A stretch of 64,000 nt of DNA from positions 1 through 64,000 of the forward strand of contig CAKQYS010000001.1 in assembly GCA_934293375.1 (NCBI GenBank), given 5' to 3'. This document shows positions 33,336-42,847 of the stretch, in pieces. The first letter of the stretch is position 1; each line of letters opens with the position of its first letter. Made by a program: the position numbers and the translations under genes. The stretch is from an uncultured Lachnospiraceae bacterium (lineage in GTDB: Bacteria > Bacillota > Clostridia > Lachnospirales > Lachnospiraceae). Under the pieces are notes generated by a model. That model searched no databases. It saw nothing but the letters and a program-made list of their open reading frames with translations, and was not told the DNA's origin.

Positions 33336-33842
33336 TTGGGAACCTATTATGTGAGAGTTGTTGTGGAAGAAACAGATGTGTACAATGCCGCTTCTGCCAT
33401 TGTCAGATATTCGGTATGGAAGGCTTCTGATGTTTCCGGCAATCCGTCGCAGACTCCCGGACAGACAAAGCCTTCACAATCGGTTCCTTCACAGCCATCA
33501 GCAGGAGAAGATAATAAATCGCAGAATACAGAGCTTACGAATCCTTCCACGATCGTAAAACCTGTAATCAAAACCCTCAAATGTAAGAATAAGAAAAAGA
33601 AGATAACTTTGTCCTTAAAAAAGAAACTGACAGGGATTGCAGGTTATGAGATTCGTTATGCAACGAAAAAAAGCATGAAAAATGCGAAGGTGATTACTGT
33701 GAAGGGTGGTTCTAAGACAAAACTGACTTTCAAATTGTCTCAAAAGAAAAAATATTATGTTCAGGTGCGAGCCTACAAGAAATTGGGCGATAATATACAA
33801 TACAGTGCATGGAGTAAATCAAAGACCATTAAGGTTAAATAA
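33336..33842 (+). pseudogene. C-terminal remnant of a secreted surface protein
   Basis: 168 codons from a TTG; an in-frame TGA lies at 33315-33317 and no good ribosome site is seen. Residues 2-30 (TYYVRVVVEETDVYNAASAI) look like the end of an Ig-like repeat of a large surface protein. A Pro/Ser/Gln/Thr linker (about 35-72) and a lysine-rich FnIII-like domain (about 75-168, ending YYVQVRAYKK and SKSKTIKVK) follow. With no signal peptide it cannot be exported as it stands. It is read as a 5'-truncated gene. The last domain resembles those of the secreted protein at 1007. Confidence 0.6.
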
Positions 33843-33899
33843 TGTGTTTTTCTGAGACGATGATAACAGCAACCATTTATAAACTGTATCAATAGAAAC

Positions 33900-33934
33900 A
33901 CCGGATATGTCTGACGGACATATCCGGTATTTTT
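33900..33934 (+). terminator. Terminator after the surface-protein remnant
   Basis: ACCGGATATGTC at 33900-33911 pairs with GACATATCCGGT at 33917-33928, followed by ATTTTTAAT. Confidence 0.88.
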
Positions 33935-33991
33935 AATCCATAAATTATTTGATAGCTAAGCAAGGAATAGATCTTATAGAAATAATACAGC

Positions 33992-34020
33992 TTGAAAGAA
34001 ATCTCTAAATAGGATATACT
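33992..34020 (+). promoter_or_regulatory. Promoter of the ruvAB operon
   Basis: TTGAAA at 33992-33997 and TATACT at 34015-34020, 17-bp spacer, 38 bases before ruvA. I see no clear LexA box here, unlike at recA. Confidence 0.75.
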
Positions 34021-34058
34021 ATAAATAATTATGGAAAAGTTTAGAGGAGATCAGGCAG

Positions 34059-34655
34059 ATGCTGGCATATATAAAGGGAACCGTCGAGGAACTTGGCGAT
34101 GGTTATGTCGTGTTAGAGAATCAGAATATTGGATATTATATTAAGACACCGGCATCCGTGATATCGGGTATTGCCGGACTACATAGTCAGTTGACACTAT
34201 ATACATATATGTATGTCCGGGAGGATGAGATCAGTCTTTATGGGTTTGCGTCACATGATGCGTTGAATCTGTTTAAGCAGTTGATCACAGTTAGCGGTGT
34301 AGGTCCGAAGGTAGCGGTTTCTATATTGTCAGCTTTATCAGAAGATGCACTTCGGATGGCGATTGTGACCGGCGATGTGAAATCTCTTACGAAGGCAAAT
34401 GGTCTGGGGGCAAAAGGTGCTCAGCGGATCATTATGGAATTAAAGGATAAGATCACAATGGAGGATGCGTTGGACAGTAGTATGCAGACTGCTTCAGAGA
34501 TGTCTGATCATGATTCTGTTTTAGAAGCCAGTATGGCACTGGTGGCACTTGGATACTCTCAGGCAGAGGCATTATCTGCGATAAGGGGGGTGCCGGATGC
34601 AGGGACAATGGATGTGGAGCTGCTGATCAAGCAGGCACTGAAGCGATTGATATAA
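34059..34655 (+). CDS. ruvA: Holliday junction branch migration protein RuvA
   Basis: 198 residues. The N-terminal OB domain starts MLAYIKGTVEELGDGYVVLE, and two helix-hairpin-helix motifs follow (LITVSGVGPKVAVSILSAL and LTKANGLGAKGAQRIIMEL). The C-terminal domain III, about 150-198, binds RuvB. RuvA tetramers hold the four-way junction open. ruvB follows 9 bases later. GAGGAGATC precedes the ATG. Confidence 0.97.
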   Translation: MLAYIKGTVEELGDGYVVLENQNIGYYIKTPASVISGIAGLHSQLTLYTYMYVREDEISLYGFASHDALNLFKQLITVSGVGPKVAVSILSALSEDALRMAIVTGDVKSLTKANGLGAKGAQRIIMELKDKITMEDALDSSMQTASEMSDHDSVLEASMALVALGYSQAEALSAIRGVPDAGTMDVELLIKQALKRLI

Positions 34656-34664
34656 GAGGCAGAG

Positions 34665-35675
34665 ATGGAGAAGCGTATTATTACAACGGATATTACAACT
34701 GAAGATATCAAGATCGAGAGTCAGCTGCGACCGCAGTATCTGGATGATTATATCGGACAGAAGAAGGTCAAAGAGAATCTAAGAATTTTTATAGAGGCTG
34801 CCAAAAACCGTGGAGAGGCATTGGATCATGTATTATTTTACGGACCTCCGGGATTGGGGAAGACTACACTAGCCTCGATTATAGCGAATGAGATGCAGGT
34901 AAATCTGAAGATCACATCAGGCCCTGCAATTGAGAAACCAGGTGAACTTGCGGCAATCCTAAACGGATTATCTGAGAATGATGTATTGTTTATTGATGAG
35001 ATTCATCGTTTGAACCGTCAGGTGGAAGAGGTATTATATCCGGCCATGGAGGATTATGCGATTGATATTATGATTGGAAAAGGACCGGCCGCCAAGGCTA
35101 TTCGATTGGATCTTCCGAGATTCACATTGGTGGGCGCAACAACGAGAGCAGGTATGTTATCGGCACCGCTTCGTGACAGATTCGGAGTGGTAGACCGCTT
35201 GGAATTCTATTCAGAGGATGAATTAGCAGATATCGTGTCAAGATCAGCAGATGTGTTACAGGTTGACATTGATGATGAGGGTGCGGTTGAGATTGCAAGA
35301 CGATCAAGAGGAACACCTAGACTGGCCAACAGACTGTTGAAAAGAGTCAGGGATTTTGCTGAAGTGAAGTATTATGGACAGATTACACAAGAAATTGCAA
35401 AAGAAGCTCTGGACAGACTGGCAGTTGATTCAATGGGGCTGGATCAGACGGATCGAAATATTTTATATGCAATGATGCATCAGTTCATGGGAAAGCCGGT
35501 TGGGCTGGATACGCTTGCGGCAGCATTGGGGGAGGATGCCGGGACGATCGAGGATGTATATGAACCATATATGATCAAACATGGTTTGATAAATAGAACA
35601 CCAAGAGGACGTGTGGTCACAATGAAGTGCTATGAGCATTTTGGCCTTGTGCCACCGGAAAATATACAAGGATAG
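34665..35675 (+). CDS. ruvB: Holliday junction branch migration ATPase RuvB
   Basis: 336 residues, AAA+ motor: YIGQKKVKENLRIFIEAAK, Walker A FYGPPGLGKTTLA at about 66, Walker B LFIDEIHRLNR, sensor GATTRAGMLSAPLRDRFG, and the C-terminal winged helix ending NRTPRGRVVT. It drives branch migration on RuvA-bound junctions. It is cotranscribed with ruvA; no ruvC is in the window, as expected for Firmicutes that use RecU. Confidence 0.98.
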   Translation: MEKRIITTDITTEDIKIESQLRPQYLDDYIGQKKVKENLRIFIEAAKNRGEALDHVLFYGPPGLGKTTLASIIANEMQVNLKITSGPAIEKPGELAAILNGLSENDVLFIDEIHRLNRQVEEVLYPAMEDYAIDIMIGKGPAAKAIRLDLPRFTLVGATTRAGMLSAPLRDRFGVVDRLEFYSEDELADIVSRSADVLQVDIDDEGAVEIARRSRGTPRLANRLLKRVRDFAEVKYYGQITQEIAKEALDRLAVDSMGLDQTDRNILYAMMHQFMGKPVGLDTLAAALGEDAGTIEDVYEPYMIKHGLINRTPRGRVVTMKCYEHFGLVPPENIQG

Positions 35676-35689
35676 TGAGGAGAGTAAGC

Positions 35690-36106
35690 ATGGCAGAAAA
35701 AAAGGATATACCGGTTGTATTAAATGACAGGATCTATACATTGAGTGGATATGAGAATGATGATTATATCCAGAAAGTGGTCAATTATATTAACGAAAAG
35801 CTTGCAGAATGTAAGGGATCTGAACAGTTTAGAAGACTGGGCAAGGAACATCAGAATATGCTTGTGGCATTAAATATTGCAGATGACTATTTTAAGATTA
35901 AGAATCAGGCTGAGAATCTGACCGAGGAAGATACAGAGAAGGAAAAACAGCTCTATGATCTGCGTCATGAGATGATTGAGGCACAGATCAAGCATGAGTC
36001 TGATATGCGTCTGGTGGAAGAATATAAGGAACAGGTAAATGCACTCCAGAGAAAATTAATTCAGCTGGAGGCGGAGAAGACTAGAAATGATCAACAAGAA
36101 GATTGA
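35690..36106 (+). CDS. zapA: Cell division protein ZapA
   Basis: 138 residues. The N-terminal PVVLNDRIYTLSGYENDDYIQKV domain is ZapA-like, followed by a C-terminal coiled coil (about 60-135). ZapA binds and bundles FtsZ filaments at midcell. The ATG at 35690 has GAGGAGAG about eight bases upstream; the in-frame start at 35675 overlaps the ruvB stop. The following U32 gene overlaps its end by 20 bases, so the two are translationally linked. Confidence 0.88.
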   Translation: MAEKKDIPVVLNDRIYTLSGYENDDYIQKVVNYINEKLAECKGSEQFRRLGKEHQNMLVALNIADDYFKIKNQAENLTEEDTEKEKQLYDLRHEMIEAQIKHESDMRLVEEYKEQVNALQRKLIQLEAEKTRNDQQED

Positions 36107-38519
36107 AATATTAGCACCGGCGGGATCTATGCCGATTCTGAAAGCGGCGGTTACTGCCGGTGCAGATGCAGTGTATGTGGGTGGAGCTAGATTTGGTGCT
36201 CGTGCATATGCTGATAATTTTGATAATCAGACATTGGTAGATGCAGTTCATTATGTGCATCTGCATGGCAGAAAGCTTTATCTGACAGTGAATACATTAT
36301 TCAGGCAGGATGAGCTGGATTCATTGTACACTTTTTTAAAAGATCCTTATGAGGCAGGATTGGATGCGGTGATCGTGCAGGATCTAGGAGTTGTTTCCTA
36401 TATCCGTCGACAGTTTCCGAAACTGGCTGTTCATATTAGTACCCAAATGACAATTACACAACCATACGGTGCACAGTACATGAAAAGACTTGGTGCTGTA
36501 CGGATTGTACCTGCCAGAGAACTGTCATTGTGTGAACTGCGTCAACTGAAAGAGCAAACCGGGCTGGAAGTTGAAGTGTTTGTACATGGCGCATTGTGCT
36601 ATTGCTATTCAGGACAATGCCTGCTTAGCAGTATGATTGGTGGAAGAAGTGGCAATCGTGGGCGTTGTGCTCAGCCGTGCAGATTGTCATACCAGACCGA
36701 GAAAGATACATCCGATCAACCATATATACTTAGTCCAAAGGATTTATGTGGGTTAGATATTCTGCCGGAATTGATGGATTGCGGAATCGATTCTTTGAAA
36801 ATCGAAGGCAGAATGAAGAATGGCTATTATGTTGCAGCGACGGTGGCTGCATATCGTAAGGCAGTGGATGCGGTCTATGCCGGTAGCTATTCGAAACAGA
36901 TGGTGGATGAATTGAAAGAAGTTCTGGCTGAAGTCTATAACCGGGGAGGTTTTACGGAAGGATATTTCCGGCAACATAATGGTGTGCAGATGATGTCGAT
37001 GGGCAGACCGAATCATCAGGGAGTAAAGATCGGGGAAGTTGAGACTGTTAAGGCGGGTACGATCGGATTTAGAGCAATGAGATCTCTCACGAAAGGAGAT
37101 GTGATCAACATTTTGCCGTCTCAAGGGGATGAATTGACATTGACTGTACCGCAAGATTATAAAATACATGCATTTGTAGTGCTAAATGCTCCTAAGACAA
37201 AGTATTTACATGCAGGTATGTCATTATATCGGACCAGGAATGCCGGTTTGATTTCTGCACTTTCAGAGAAATATATTGAACATGATCGGAAAGAAAAAGT
37301 TAAGATAGAAGTCAGAATTGTAAAAGGTGAGTGTGCTAAAATGGATCTTAAAGCGGCCGGTGTACATGTGTGCGTACAAGGTGAGCAGGTTCAGCAGGCA
37401 CAGAAGCAGCCATTGAATCAGGAGACAGTGATCGACAAGATTGGCCGTCTGGGAAATACTCCATTTGAAGCAGAGCAGATATTGGTGACCATGGATAAAG
37501 ATGCTTTTATGACTGTAAAGGGACTGAACGAACTGCGTAGGCTTGCTGTAGAAACATTGCAGGGTAAATTGGAAACACGATATCAAAGGGAGCCTGTCAG
37601 ACAGCTGCTGGATATACAGGGGAATAAGCATTTAGAGAACGCAGCGATGCCAGCTCAATTACAGAAGATAGGAGAAGCTTCTGAGAAGAAATTCAGAATC
37701 AGTGCGGTTGTTTCAGATGCACGCATTTTGAAATGTGTTCTGGAACACAAGGAAATTTCCAGAATCTATCTTGATTTTGTAGACGGATCAGATGATGAGA
37801 TGATTGAGTGTGCTGCCCGTATTTTGGATGCAGGATGCGAGTTGATCTTATGTATGCCGCAGATAGGAAGAGAGAAGTGTATTGATACATTTATGCATCT
37901 TGCCGGACAGATTGACCGGTATGATGGTGTGTTGATCCGTAATATGGACAGTTTTGGATATGTGATGAAGCAGGCAGAATTTGCCGATACATCTATTATC
38001 GGAGACTGGTCATTATATGCATATAATCAGGAAGCGATCCGGACATATTTGCGTGAGAAGCCGGATATGCAGTTTGTGATGCCAAGAGAGCTTTCGTATG
38101 AGCAGCTTAAGGCACTTTGGAAAGATCCGTACGCGGCCAATACACATCTGATCTGTGATATATATGGAAATGTACCGGTCATGGTATCTGCACAGTGTAC
38201 CAGACGCAATCTGTCAGATTGTGATCATCGGTCGCAAAAAATATCTTTTACAGATCGTAAGCATATCAAGTATACAGCACAATGTGTATGCAGATATTGT
38301 TACAACTTGATATATAACGAAGTCACATATGATCTGTCAGATGTGCTATCCGATGTCGGGCGTTTGGCTCCCAGAGAGCTTAGAATGATTTTCAGACAGG
38401 AAGAACCTGCGCAGATTCATGATGTGATTGCACAGGTCATGGCATTTGACCATGGTGATATACGGCGACTTTCAGATATGCAAACGACAAGAGGACATTT
38501 TAGAAGGGGAATTGAGTAG
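36087..38519 (+). CDS. U32 family peptidase-like RNA-modification protein with DUF3656 region
   Basis: 810 residues. The N-terminal U32 domain opens IEILAPAGSMPILKAAVTAGADAVYVGG. The family signature lies around 165-205, with EVFVHGALCYCYSGQCLLSS and GNRGRCAQPCRLSY, whose cysteines probably bind an iron-sulfur cluster. A DUF3656-type middle region (about 390-500) and a second barrel-like C-terminal part with more cysteines (CVCRYCYN) follow. U32 relatives such as RlhA and TrhP hydroxylate RNA, so an RNA-modifying role is more likely than proteolysis. It overlaps zapA by 20 bases, and ftsW follows 5 bases later. Confidence 0.87.
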   Translation: MINKKIEILAPAGSMPILKAAVTAGADAVYVGGARFGARAYADNFDNQTLVDAVHYVHLHGRKLYLTVNTLFRQDELDSLYTFLKDPYEAGLDAVIVQDLGVVSYIRRQFPKLAVHISTQMTITQPYGAQYMKRLGAVRIVPARELSLCELRQLKEQTGLEVEVFVHGALCYCYSGQCLLSSMIGGRSGNRGRCAQPCRLSYQTEKDTSDQPYILSPKDLCGLDILPELMDCGIDSLKIEGRMKNGYYVAATVAAYRKAVDAVYAGSYSKQMVDELKEVLAEVYNRGGFTEGYFRQHNGVQMMSMGRPNHQGVKIGEVETVKAGTIGFRAMRSLTKGDVINILPSQGDELTLTVPQDYKIHAFVVLNAPKTKYLHAGMSLYRTRNAGLISALSEKYIEHDRKEKVKIEVRIVKGECAKMDLKAAGVHVCVQGEQVQQAQKQPLNQETVIDKIGRLGNTPFEAEQILVTMDKDAFMTVKGLNELRRLAVETLQGKLETRYQREPVRQLLDIQGNKHLENAAMPAQLQKIGEASEKKFRISAVVSDARILKCVLEHKEISRIYLDFVDGSDDEMIECAARILDAGCELILCMPQIGREKCIDTFMHLAGQIDRYDGVLIRNMDSFGYVMKQAEFADTSIIGDWSLYAYNQEAIRTYLREKPDMQFVMPRELSYEQLKALWKDPYAANTHLICDIYGNVPVMVSAQCTRRNLSDCDHRSQKISFTDRKHIKYTAQCVCRYCYNLIYNEVTYDLSDVLSDVGRLAPRELRMIFRQEEPAQIHDVIAQVMAFDHGDIRRLSDMQTTRGHFRRGIE

Positions 38520-38524
38520 GTGAA

Positions 38525-39949
38525 ATGGTTACAATAATATCCGAAATATCAAAATACCTGATCATAATATTGATGATATGCTATACATTATCCTGTTTCA
38601 ACATATTTAAACCGTCTAATGCACAACGCGTGGATCATATGTTGAATCAGCAGATTTTTTATGTGTTTGGCATTCATTTTTTGTCATATCTGATCTACTA
38701 CCTGCGACTGGGCGGGATTGAGATTTTGATCTTTTATGGATTACAGATCATCGTTGCATCTGTTTACATGATTGTTTATCATTATATTTATAGACAATCA
38801 TCCAGATTGATCACCAATAATATGTCATTTCTGTTGTTGATCGGGTATACGATGCTGACCAGAATTGATTATGATCTGGCAAAGAAACAGTTTCTGATCG
38901 GAACCGCTGTTTTGATCGTGGTAACGATCATACCGAAACTGATGATCAGGATCAAGGGACTCAAGAATTATTGGAAGATATATGCAGTATCCGGTATATT
39001 ATTTCTGCTGACGGTTTTTATACCGCATGTTGGTATTTCTAAGTATGGTTCACGCAACTGGATCAAAGTCGGACCAATATCTTTACAGCCGATGGAATTT
39101 GTAAAGATATTGTTTGTGTTTTTCCTTGCAAGTATGCTGAGTGAGAGTACAGAGTTTAAACATGTATGTAAAGTTGCTGTGATTGCAGCTATTCATGTAT
39201 TAATATTGGTTGCAGAGAAAGACCTTGGTGGTGCGGCGATATTTTTTGTTGTATTTACGATTATGTTATATACCGCTACAGGCAAGCTGTATTATTTGAT
39301 TGGTCTGTTCGGTGGAGGCGGTATCGTGGCAGTCGCCGGATTTATGCTGCTAAAAGACAGTGTGTTGAAGCATGTGGCAGTCCGTATTATGGCATGGCAG
39401 AATCCGTGGGCAGATATAAACAACCAGGGATGGCAGGTTGCACAGTCGCTGTTTGCACTGGGGACAGGTGGATTCTTAGGATCCGGTCTGACACAAGGAC
39501 GACCGAATTCCGTTCCGGTTGTAGAGAGTGATTTCATTTTTTCAGGAATTGGGGAAGAGTATGGAGTGTTGTTTGCACTGGCTTTGGTTTTGATCTGTGT
39601 GAGCTGTTTTATTGCGATCATGAATGCTGCAATGAAATGTAAACGGATCTTTTACAAAAATCTGGCAGTTGGTTTTGGTACTTGTTATATTTTTCAGGTA
39701 TTTCTAAATATCGGAGGAGTGACGAAATTTATTCCATCTACAGGTGTGACATTACCACTTGTCAGTTATGGATTGAGTTCAGTATTAAGTACCCTGATTA
39801 TATTTAATATCATTCAGGGTATATACATCATTGAAAATAAAGAGGCTGAGACGATTGAAAAAGCAAAAAAACAACTTGAAGCAGATAGCGAATCCCAAGG
39901 ATCTGCTGGACAAGGAACAAAAAAGAATAGAGGTAAATCAAAGGCTTAA
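38525..39949 (+). CDS. FtsW/RodA/SpoVE family peptidoglycan glycosyltransferase
   Basis: 474 residues with about ten membrane helices. SEDS signatures: GSRNWIKVGPISLQPMEFVK, the catalytic-loop region AEKDLGGAAIFFVVF, QGWQVAQSLFALGTGGFLGSGL and GVTLPLVSYGLSS. SEDS proteins polymerise lipid II and work with a class B penicillin-binding protein; the next gene encodes one and overlaps this end. Division (FtsW), elongation (RodA) or sporulation (SpoVE) roles cannot be separated by sequence here. A charged C-terminal tail is present. Confidence 0.9.
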   Translation: MVTIISEISKYLIIILMICYTLSCFNIFKPSNAQRVDHMLNQQIFYVFGIHFLSYLIYYLRLGGIEILIFYGLQIIVASVYMIVYHYIYRQSSRLITNNMSFLLLIGYTMLTRIDYDLAKKQFLIGTAVLIVVTIIPKLMIRIKGLKNYWKIYAVSGILFLLTVFIPHVGISKYGSRNWIKVGPISLQPMEFVKILFVFFLASMLSESTEFKHVCKVAVIAAIHVLILVAEKDLGGAAIFFVVFTIMLYTATGKLYYLIGLFGGGGIVAVAGFMLLKDSVLKHVAVRIMAWQNPWADINNQGWQVAQSLFALGTGGFLGSGLTQGRPNSVPVVESDFIFSGIGEEYGVLFALALVLICVSCFIAIMNAAMKCKRIFYKNLAVGFGTCYIFQVFLNIGGVTKFIPSTGVTLPLVSYGLSSVLSTLIIFNIIQGIYIIENKEAETIEKAKKQLEADSESQGSAGQGTKKNRGKSKA

Positions 39950-41348
39950 CAAACCGATTCTGGTGGTGACATATACATTTGCGATTGTCATGCTTGCAAT
40001 GATTGGATATATTATATATTTTATGGTGATGGATTCCCAGACGATCATTGCCAATCCGGCAAATAAGCGGCAGGATGATTTTGCACAAAAGGTGATTCGT
40101 GGAGAGATTGTGACAAGCGATGGTAAAACGATTGCACAGACCAAGGTTTCTAAAAATGGTGATGAGACCAGATATTATCCATACAAGAATCTATTTTCGC
40201 ATGTGGTTGGTTATACACAATATGGCAAATCAGGGCTTGAACTGGAAGGTAATTATTATTTGCTGACTTCGACAGCAAATATCTTTGAACGCGTATATAA
40301 GACCTTGAAAGAGGAGAAGAATACCGGTGATAATGTGGTTGCAACACTTGATTATGATATTCAGAAAGCTGCCTATAATGCAATGGGTAAGGCACAGGGT
40401 GCGGTACTGGTCATGGAGCCTTCGACCGGTAAGCTCCTTGCAATGGTTTCCAAACCTGATTATGATGCAAATGACATGGAAAATGTCTGGGAACGCGCGA
40501 CGGCGGAGGGTTCCACAGAATCCATGCTGGTGAATCGTGCCACACAGGGTCTTTATGCACCAGGATCTACATTTAAGGTTCTTACAGTATTAGAATATAT
40601 GCGGGAGCATGCGGATTATCAGGATTACGAATATACATGTGAAAGCGAGGGCGTTTTTAACAGTGTGGCAATTCATTGTGCACATAATACAGCGCACGGA
40701 AAAGTTACACTGGCAAAGACACTTGCAAAATCATGTAATACTTCAGTGGCAAATATTGGAACGAAGCTTGATATTAGCAAGCTTAAGAGCTTGACAGAAG
40801 CTTTCTTGTACAATAAGGATCTTCCTTATAATGGAGTATACAATAAGAGTATATTCAAGTTGACATCAAAGTCTGATAAGAATCAGATACCGCAGACTGT
40901 GATCGGTCAGGGAGAGACACAGATTACGCCACTTCATAATCTGTTGATCATCAGTACAATTGCTAACGGCGGAGTTATGATGAAGCCTTATCTGATTGAT
41001 TCCATTGAGAATTATCAGGGCGCACGAGTTAAGAAATTTACGGCATCATCTTATGGCCGGATCATTTCGGGTGAGGAAGCGATGGCTCTTTCCTCTATGC
41101 TGGAGGGGGTTGTAGATGATGGAACTGCTACCAAGTATCTTGGTGGTACGAAGTACAGTGTAGCAGGTAAGACTGGTACGGCGGAGTATGGATCCGATGG
41201 AAATGTAAATTCATGGTTTATCGGTTATTCCAATGTAGACAATCCGGATATTGCGGTTAGTATAGTGATTGAGGATGCCGATACAGTAGGTATTAAGGCT
41301 GCTCAGGTTGCGAGAAAGGTATTTGATGCCTATTACAATAAAAAGTAA
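39855..41348 (+). CDS. Class B penicillin-binding protein (peptidoglycan transpeptidase)
   Basis: About 497 residues. One N-terminal membrane anchor (about 32-57), a pedestal domain, then a transpeptidase domain. The catalytic Ser is in APGSTFK, the SxN motif is SCNTS, and the third motif is KTGTAEYG. It crosslinks peptidoglycan outside the membrane as partner of the SEDS protein just upstream. The start is placed at TTG 39855, nine bases after AAAGAGG, giving MKKQKNNLKQ. A TTG at 39831 is also possible. Either start lies inside the upstream gene, so the two are tightly coupled. Confidence 0.9.
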   Translation: MKKQKNNLKQIANPKDLLDKEQKRIEVNQRLNKPILVVTYTFAIVMLAMIGYIIYFMVMDSQTIIANPANKRQDDFAQKVIRGEIVTSDGKTIAQTKVSKNGDETRYYPYKNLFSHVVGYTQYGKSGLELEGNYYLLTSTANIFERVYKTLKEEKNTGDNVVATLDYDIQKAAYNAMGKAQGAVLVMEPSTGKLLAMVSKPDYDANDMENVWERATAEGSTESMLVNRATQGLYAPGSTFKVLTVLEYMREHADYQDYEYTCESEGVFNSVAIHCAHNTAHGKVTLAKTLAKSCNTSVANIGTKLDISKLKSLTEAFLYNKDLPYNGVYNKSIFKLTSKSDKNQIPQTVIGQGETQITPLHNLLIISTIANGGVMMKPYLIDSIENYQGARVKKFTASSYGRIISGEEAMALSSMLEGVVDDGTATKYLGGTKYSVAGKTGTAEYGSDGNVNSWFIGYSNVDNPDIAVSIVIEDADTVGIKAAQVARKVFDAYYNKK

Positions 41349-41373
41349 TTTCTATGTAAATTTTGATATACAT

Positions 41374-41393
41374 TCTTGGAACATCTTGGAACA
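41374..41393 (+). repeat. Two perfect 10-bp tandem repeats upstream of a promoter
   Basis: TCTTGGAACA occurs at 41374-41383 and again at 41384-41393, 17 bases before the -35 of the next promoter. Direct repeats of one helical turn could bind a dimeric regulator on one DNA face. Confidence 0.6.
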
Positions 41394-41409
41394 TTTGCAT
41401 AATTATTTC

Positions 41410-41438
41410 TTGTAAAAATGCACATTGTTTGGTATAAT
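41410..41438 (+). promoter_or_regulatory. Promoter of the second Nudix gene
   Basis: TTGTAA at 41410-41415 and perfect TATAAT at 41433-41438 with a 17-bp spacer; gene start at 41492. Confidence 0.75.
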
Positions 41439-41491
41439 TATAAAGATTTATTGATTCACACCTATCTTATGTAGATACAGGAGGCATTGCA

Positions 41492-41944
41492 ATGATTGAA
41501 GCAGTTAGCTGTGGTGGTGTGGTAATCTTCAGAGGAAAGATATTGTTGCTATACAAGAATTACAAGAACAAATACGAGGGATGGGTTTTGCCGAAGGGAA
41601 CCGTAGAACCTGGAGAAGAGTATAATGAAACTGCTCTTCGAGAGGTACAGGAGGAGACCGGAGTAAAGGCTTCCATTATCAAGTATGTTGGAAAGAGTAA
41701 TTATACCTTCAATACCGCTTTGGATGTAGTGAACAAGGATGTGCATTGGTATCTGATGATGGCTGACAGCTATTATAGCAAACCACAACGGGAAGAATTT
41801 TTCATGGATTCGGGTTATTACAAGTTCCATGAGGCATATCATCTGCTGAAGTTCCCAAATGAGAAGCAGATCTTAGAGCAGGCTTATGGGGAATATCAGG
41901 ACTTAAAGCAGAGTAATCTGTGGGGGAGCAAGAAGTATTTTTGA
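41492..41944 (+). CDS. Nudix hydrolase, Ap4A-hydrolase-like
   Basis: 150 residues. The Nudix box (KGTVEPGEEYNETALREVQEETG split over about 36-58) is intact. The N-terminal SCGGVVIFRGKILLLYK and the aromatic-rich C-terminus suit diadenosine-polyphosphate or similar nucleotide hydrolases. The gene is monocistronic, between its own promoter and terminator. ACAGGAGGC precedes the ATG. Substrate is unassigned. Confidence 0.83.
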   Translation: MIEAVSCGGVVIFRGKILLLYKNYKNKYEGWVLPKGTVEPGEEYNETALREVQEETGVKASIIKYVGKSNYTFNTALDVVNKDVHWYLMMADSYYSKPQREEFFMDSGYYKFHEAYHLLKFPNEKQILEQAYGEYQDLKQSNLWGSKKYF

Positions 41945-41970
41945 TCGTATCGGATGAATATGACAGAGAG

Positions 41971-42005
41971 GGAGTTGTCACAATAATATGTGATGACTCC
42001 TTTTT
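41971..42005 (+). terminator. Terminator of the second Nudix gene
   Basis: GGAGTTGTCAC at 41971-41981 pairs with GTGATGACTCC at 41990-42000, followed by TTTTT. Confidence 0.85.
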
Positions 42006-42040
42006 GCAAGGAAATAAGCATATGCTGAAGGGGTGATTAT

Positions 42041-42805
42041 ATGAACAAGAAACTTTACTATGGTTTGATGACTGTGTTTTCCATCATCGTGGTCGGTTGC
42101 GCAGTTTACCTGGCGCAGTATTATCTAAGTACGATCATGGCAGATAAGGGTCAGCAGGAGCTTGCAGACTACATTGAAACAGACAGCACGCAGGAGTCGA
42201 CATCAAACAGTACAGAAGAAGCACTTTCTATACAGCCTAAATATGAGAAATTGCTTGGGATGAACTCTGACTTTGCAGGATGGATCACGATCCCTGATAC
42301 GAAAATAGATTATGCGGTTATGTTGAGCCCGGATGATAATGAATATTATCTGCGAAGAGATTTTGATAAAAAACACAGTATGTCGGGCATGTTATTTATT
42401 GAAAACAGATGTGATATTCTGCAGCCAAGTACCAATATTATTATTTATGGACATAATATGAAAGCAGGCACGATGTTTCACGATATACTGAAATATGATG
42501 ATGAACAGTTTTACAAAGATCATAAATATATCACCTTCAATACAATCTGGCGTGATGGCAGTTACGAGGTAATCGGTGCGTATTATACGGAAATTGCACC
42601 GGATGATCCGTCAGTATACGCCTACTATAATTTTATAGAACCAGCGGATCAGCTTGAGTTTGACCGGTATATAAGTTATGTGAAGGCACATACACCATAT
42701 GAGACTGCAGATGCTGTTTACGGTGATCAGTTGATCACACTGTCGACATGTGCATACCATACGGATGAGGGAAGATATGTTGTAGTTGCAAAAAAAATAA
42801 AATAA
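42041..42805 (+). CDS. srtB: Class B sortase
   Basis: 254 residues with one N-terminal signal-anchor (about 8-28) and an extracytoplasmic sortase domain. Catalytic residues: His in IIYGHNMKAGTMF, Cys in LITLSTCAYH, and Arg in EGRYVVVAKK. Class B is indicated by the GWITIPDTKIDYAVM and NEYYLRRDFD segments. It joins sorted proteins to peptidoglycan or pilin subunits. No protein with a sorting signal is encoded nearby, so the substrate lies elsewhere. AAGGGGTGAT precedes the ATG. Confidence 0.92.
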   Translation: MNKKLYYGLMTVFSIIVVGCAVYLAQYYLSTIMADKGQQELADYIETDSTQESTSNSTEEALSIQPKYEKLLGMNSDFAGWITIPDTKIDYAVMLSPDDNEYYLRRDFDKKHSMSGMLFIENRCDILQPSTNIIIYGHNMKAGTMFHDILKYDDEQFYKDHKYITFNTIWRDGSYEVIGAYYTEIAPDDPSVYAYYNFIEPADQLEFDRYISYVKAHTPYETADAVYGDQLITLSTCAYHTDEGRYVVVAKKIK

Positions 42806-42847
42806 TGGTAATGTAGAGATATCTTATATAGAAAAGGAGAATGAATT

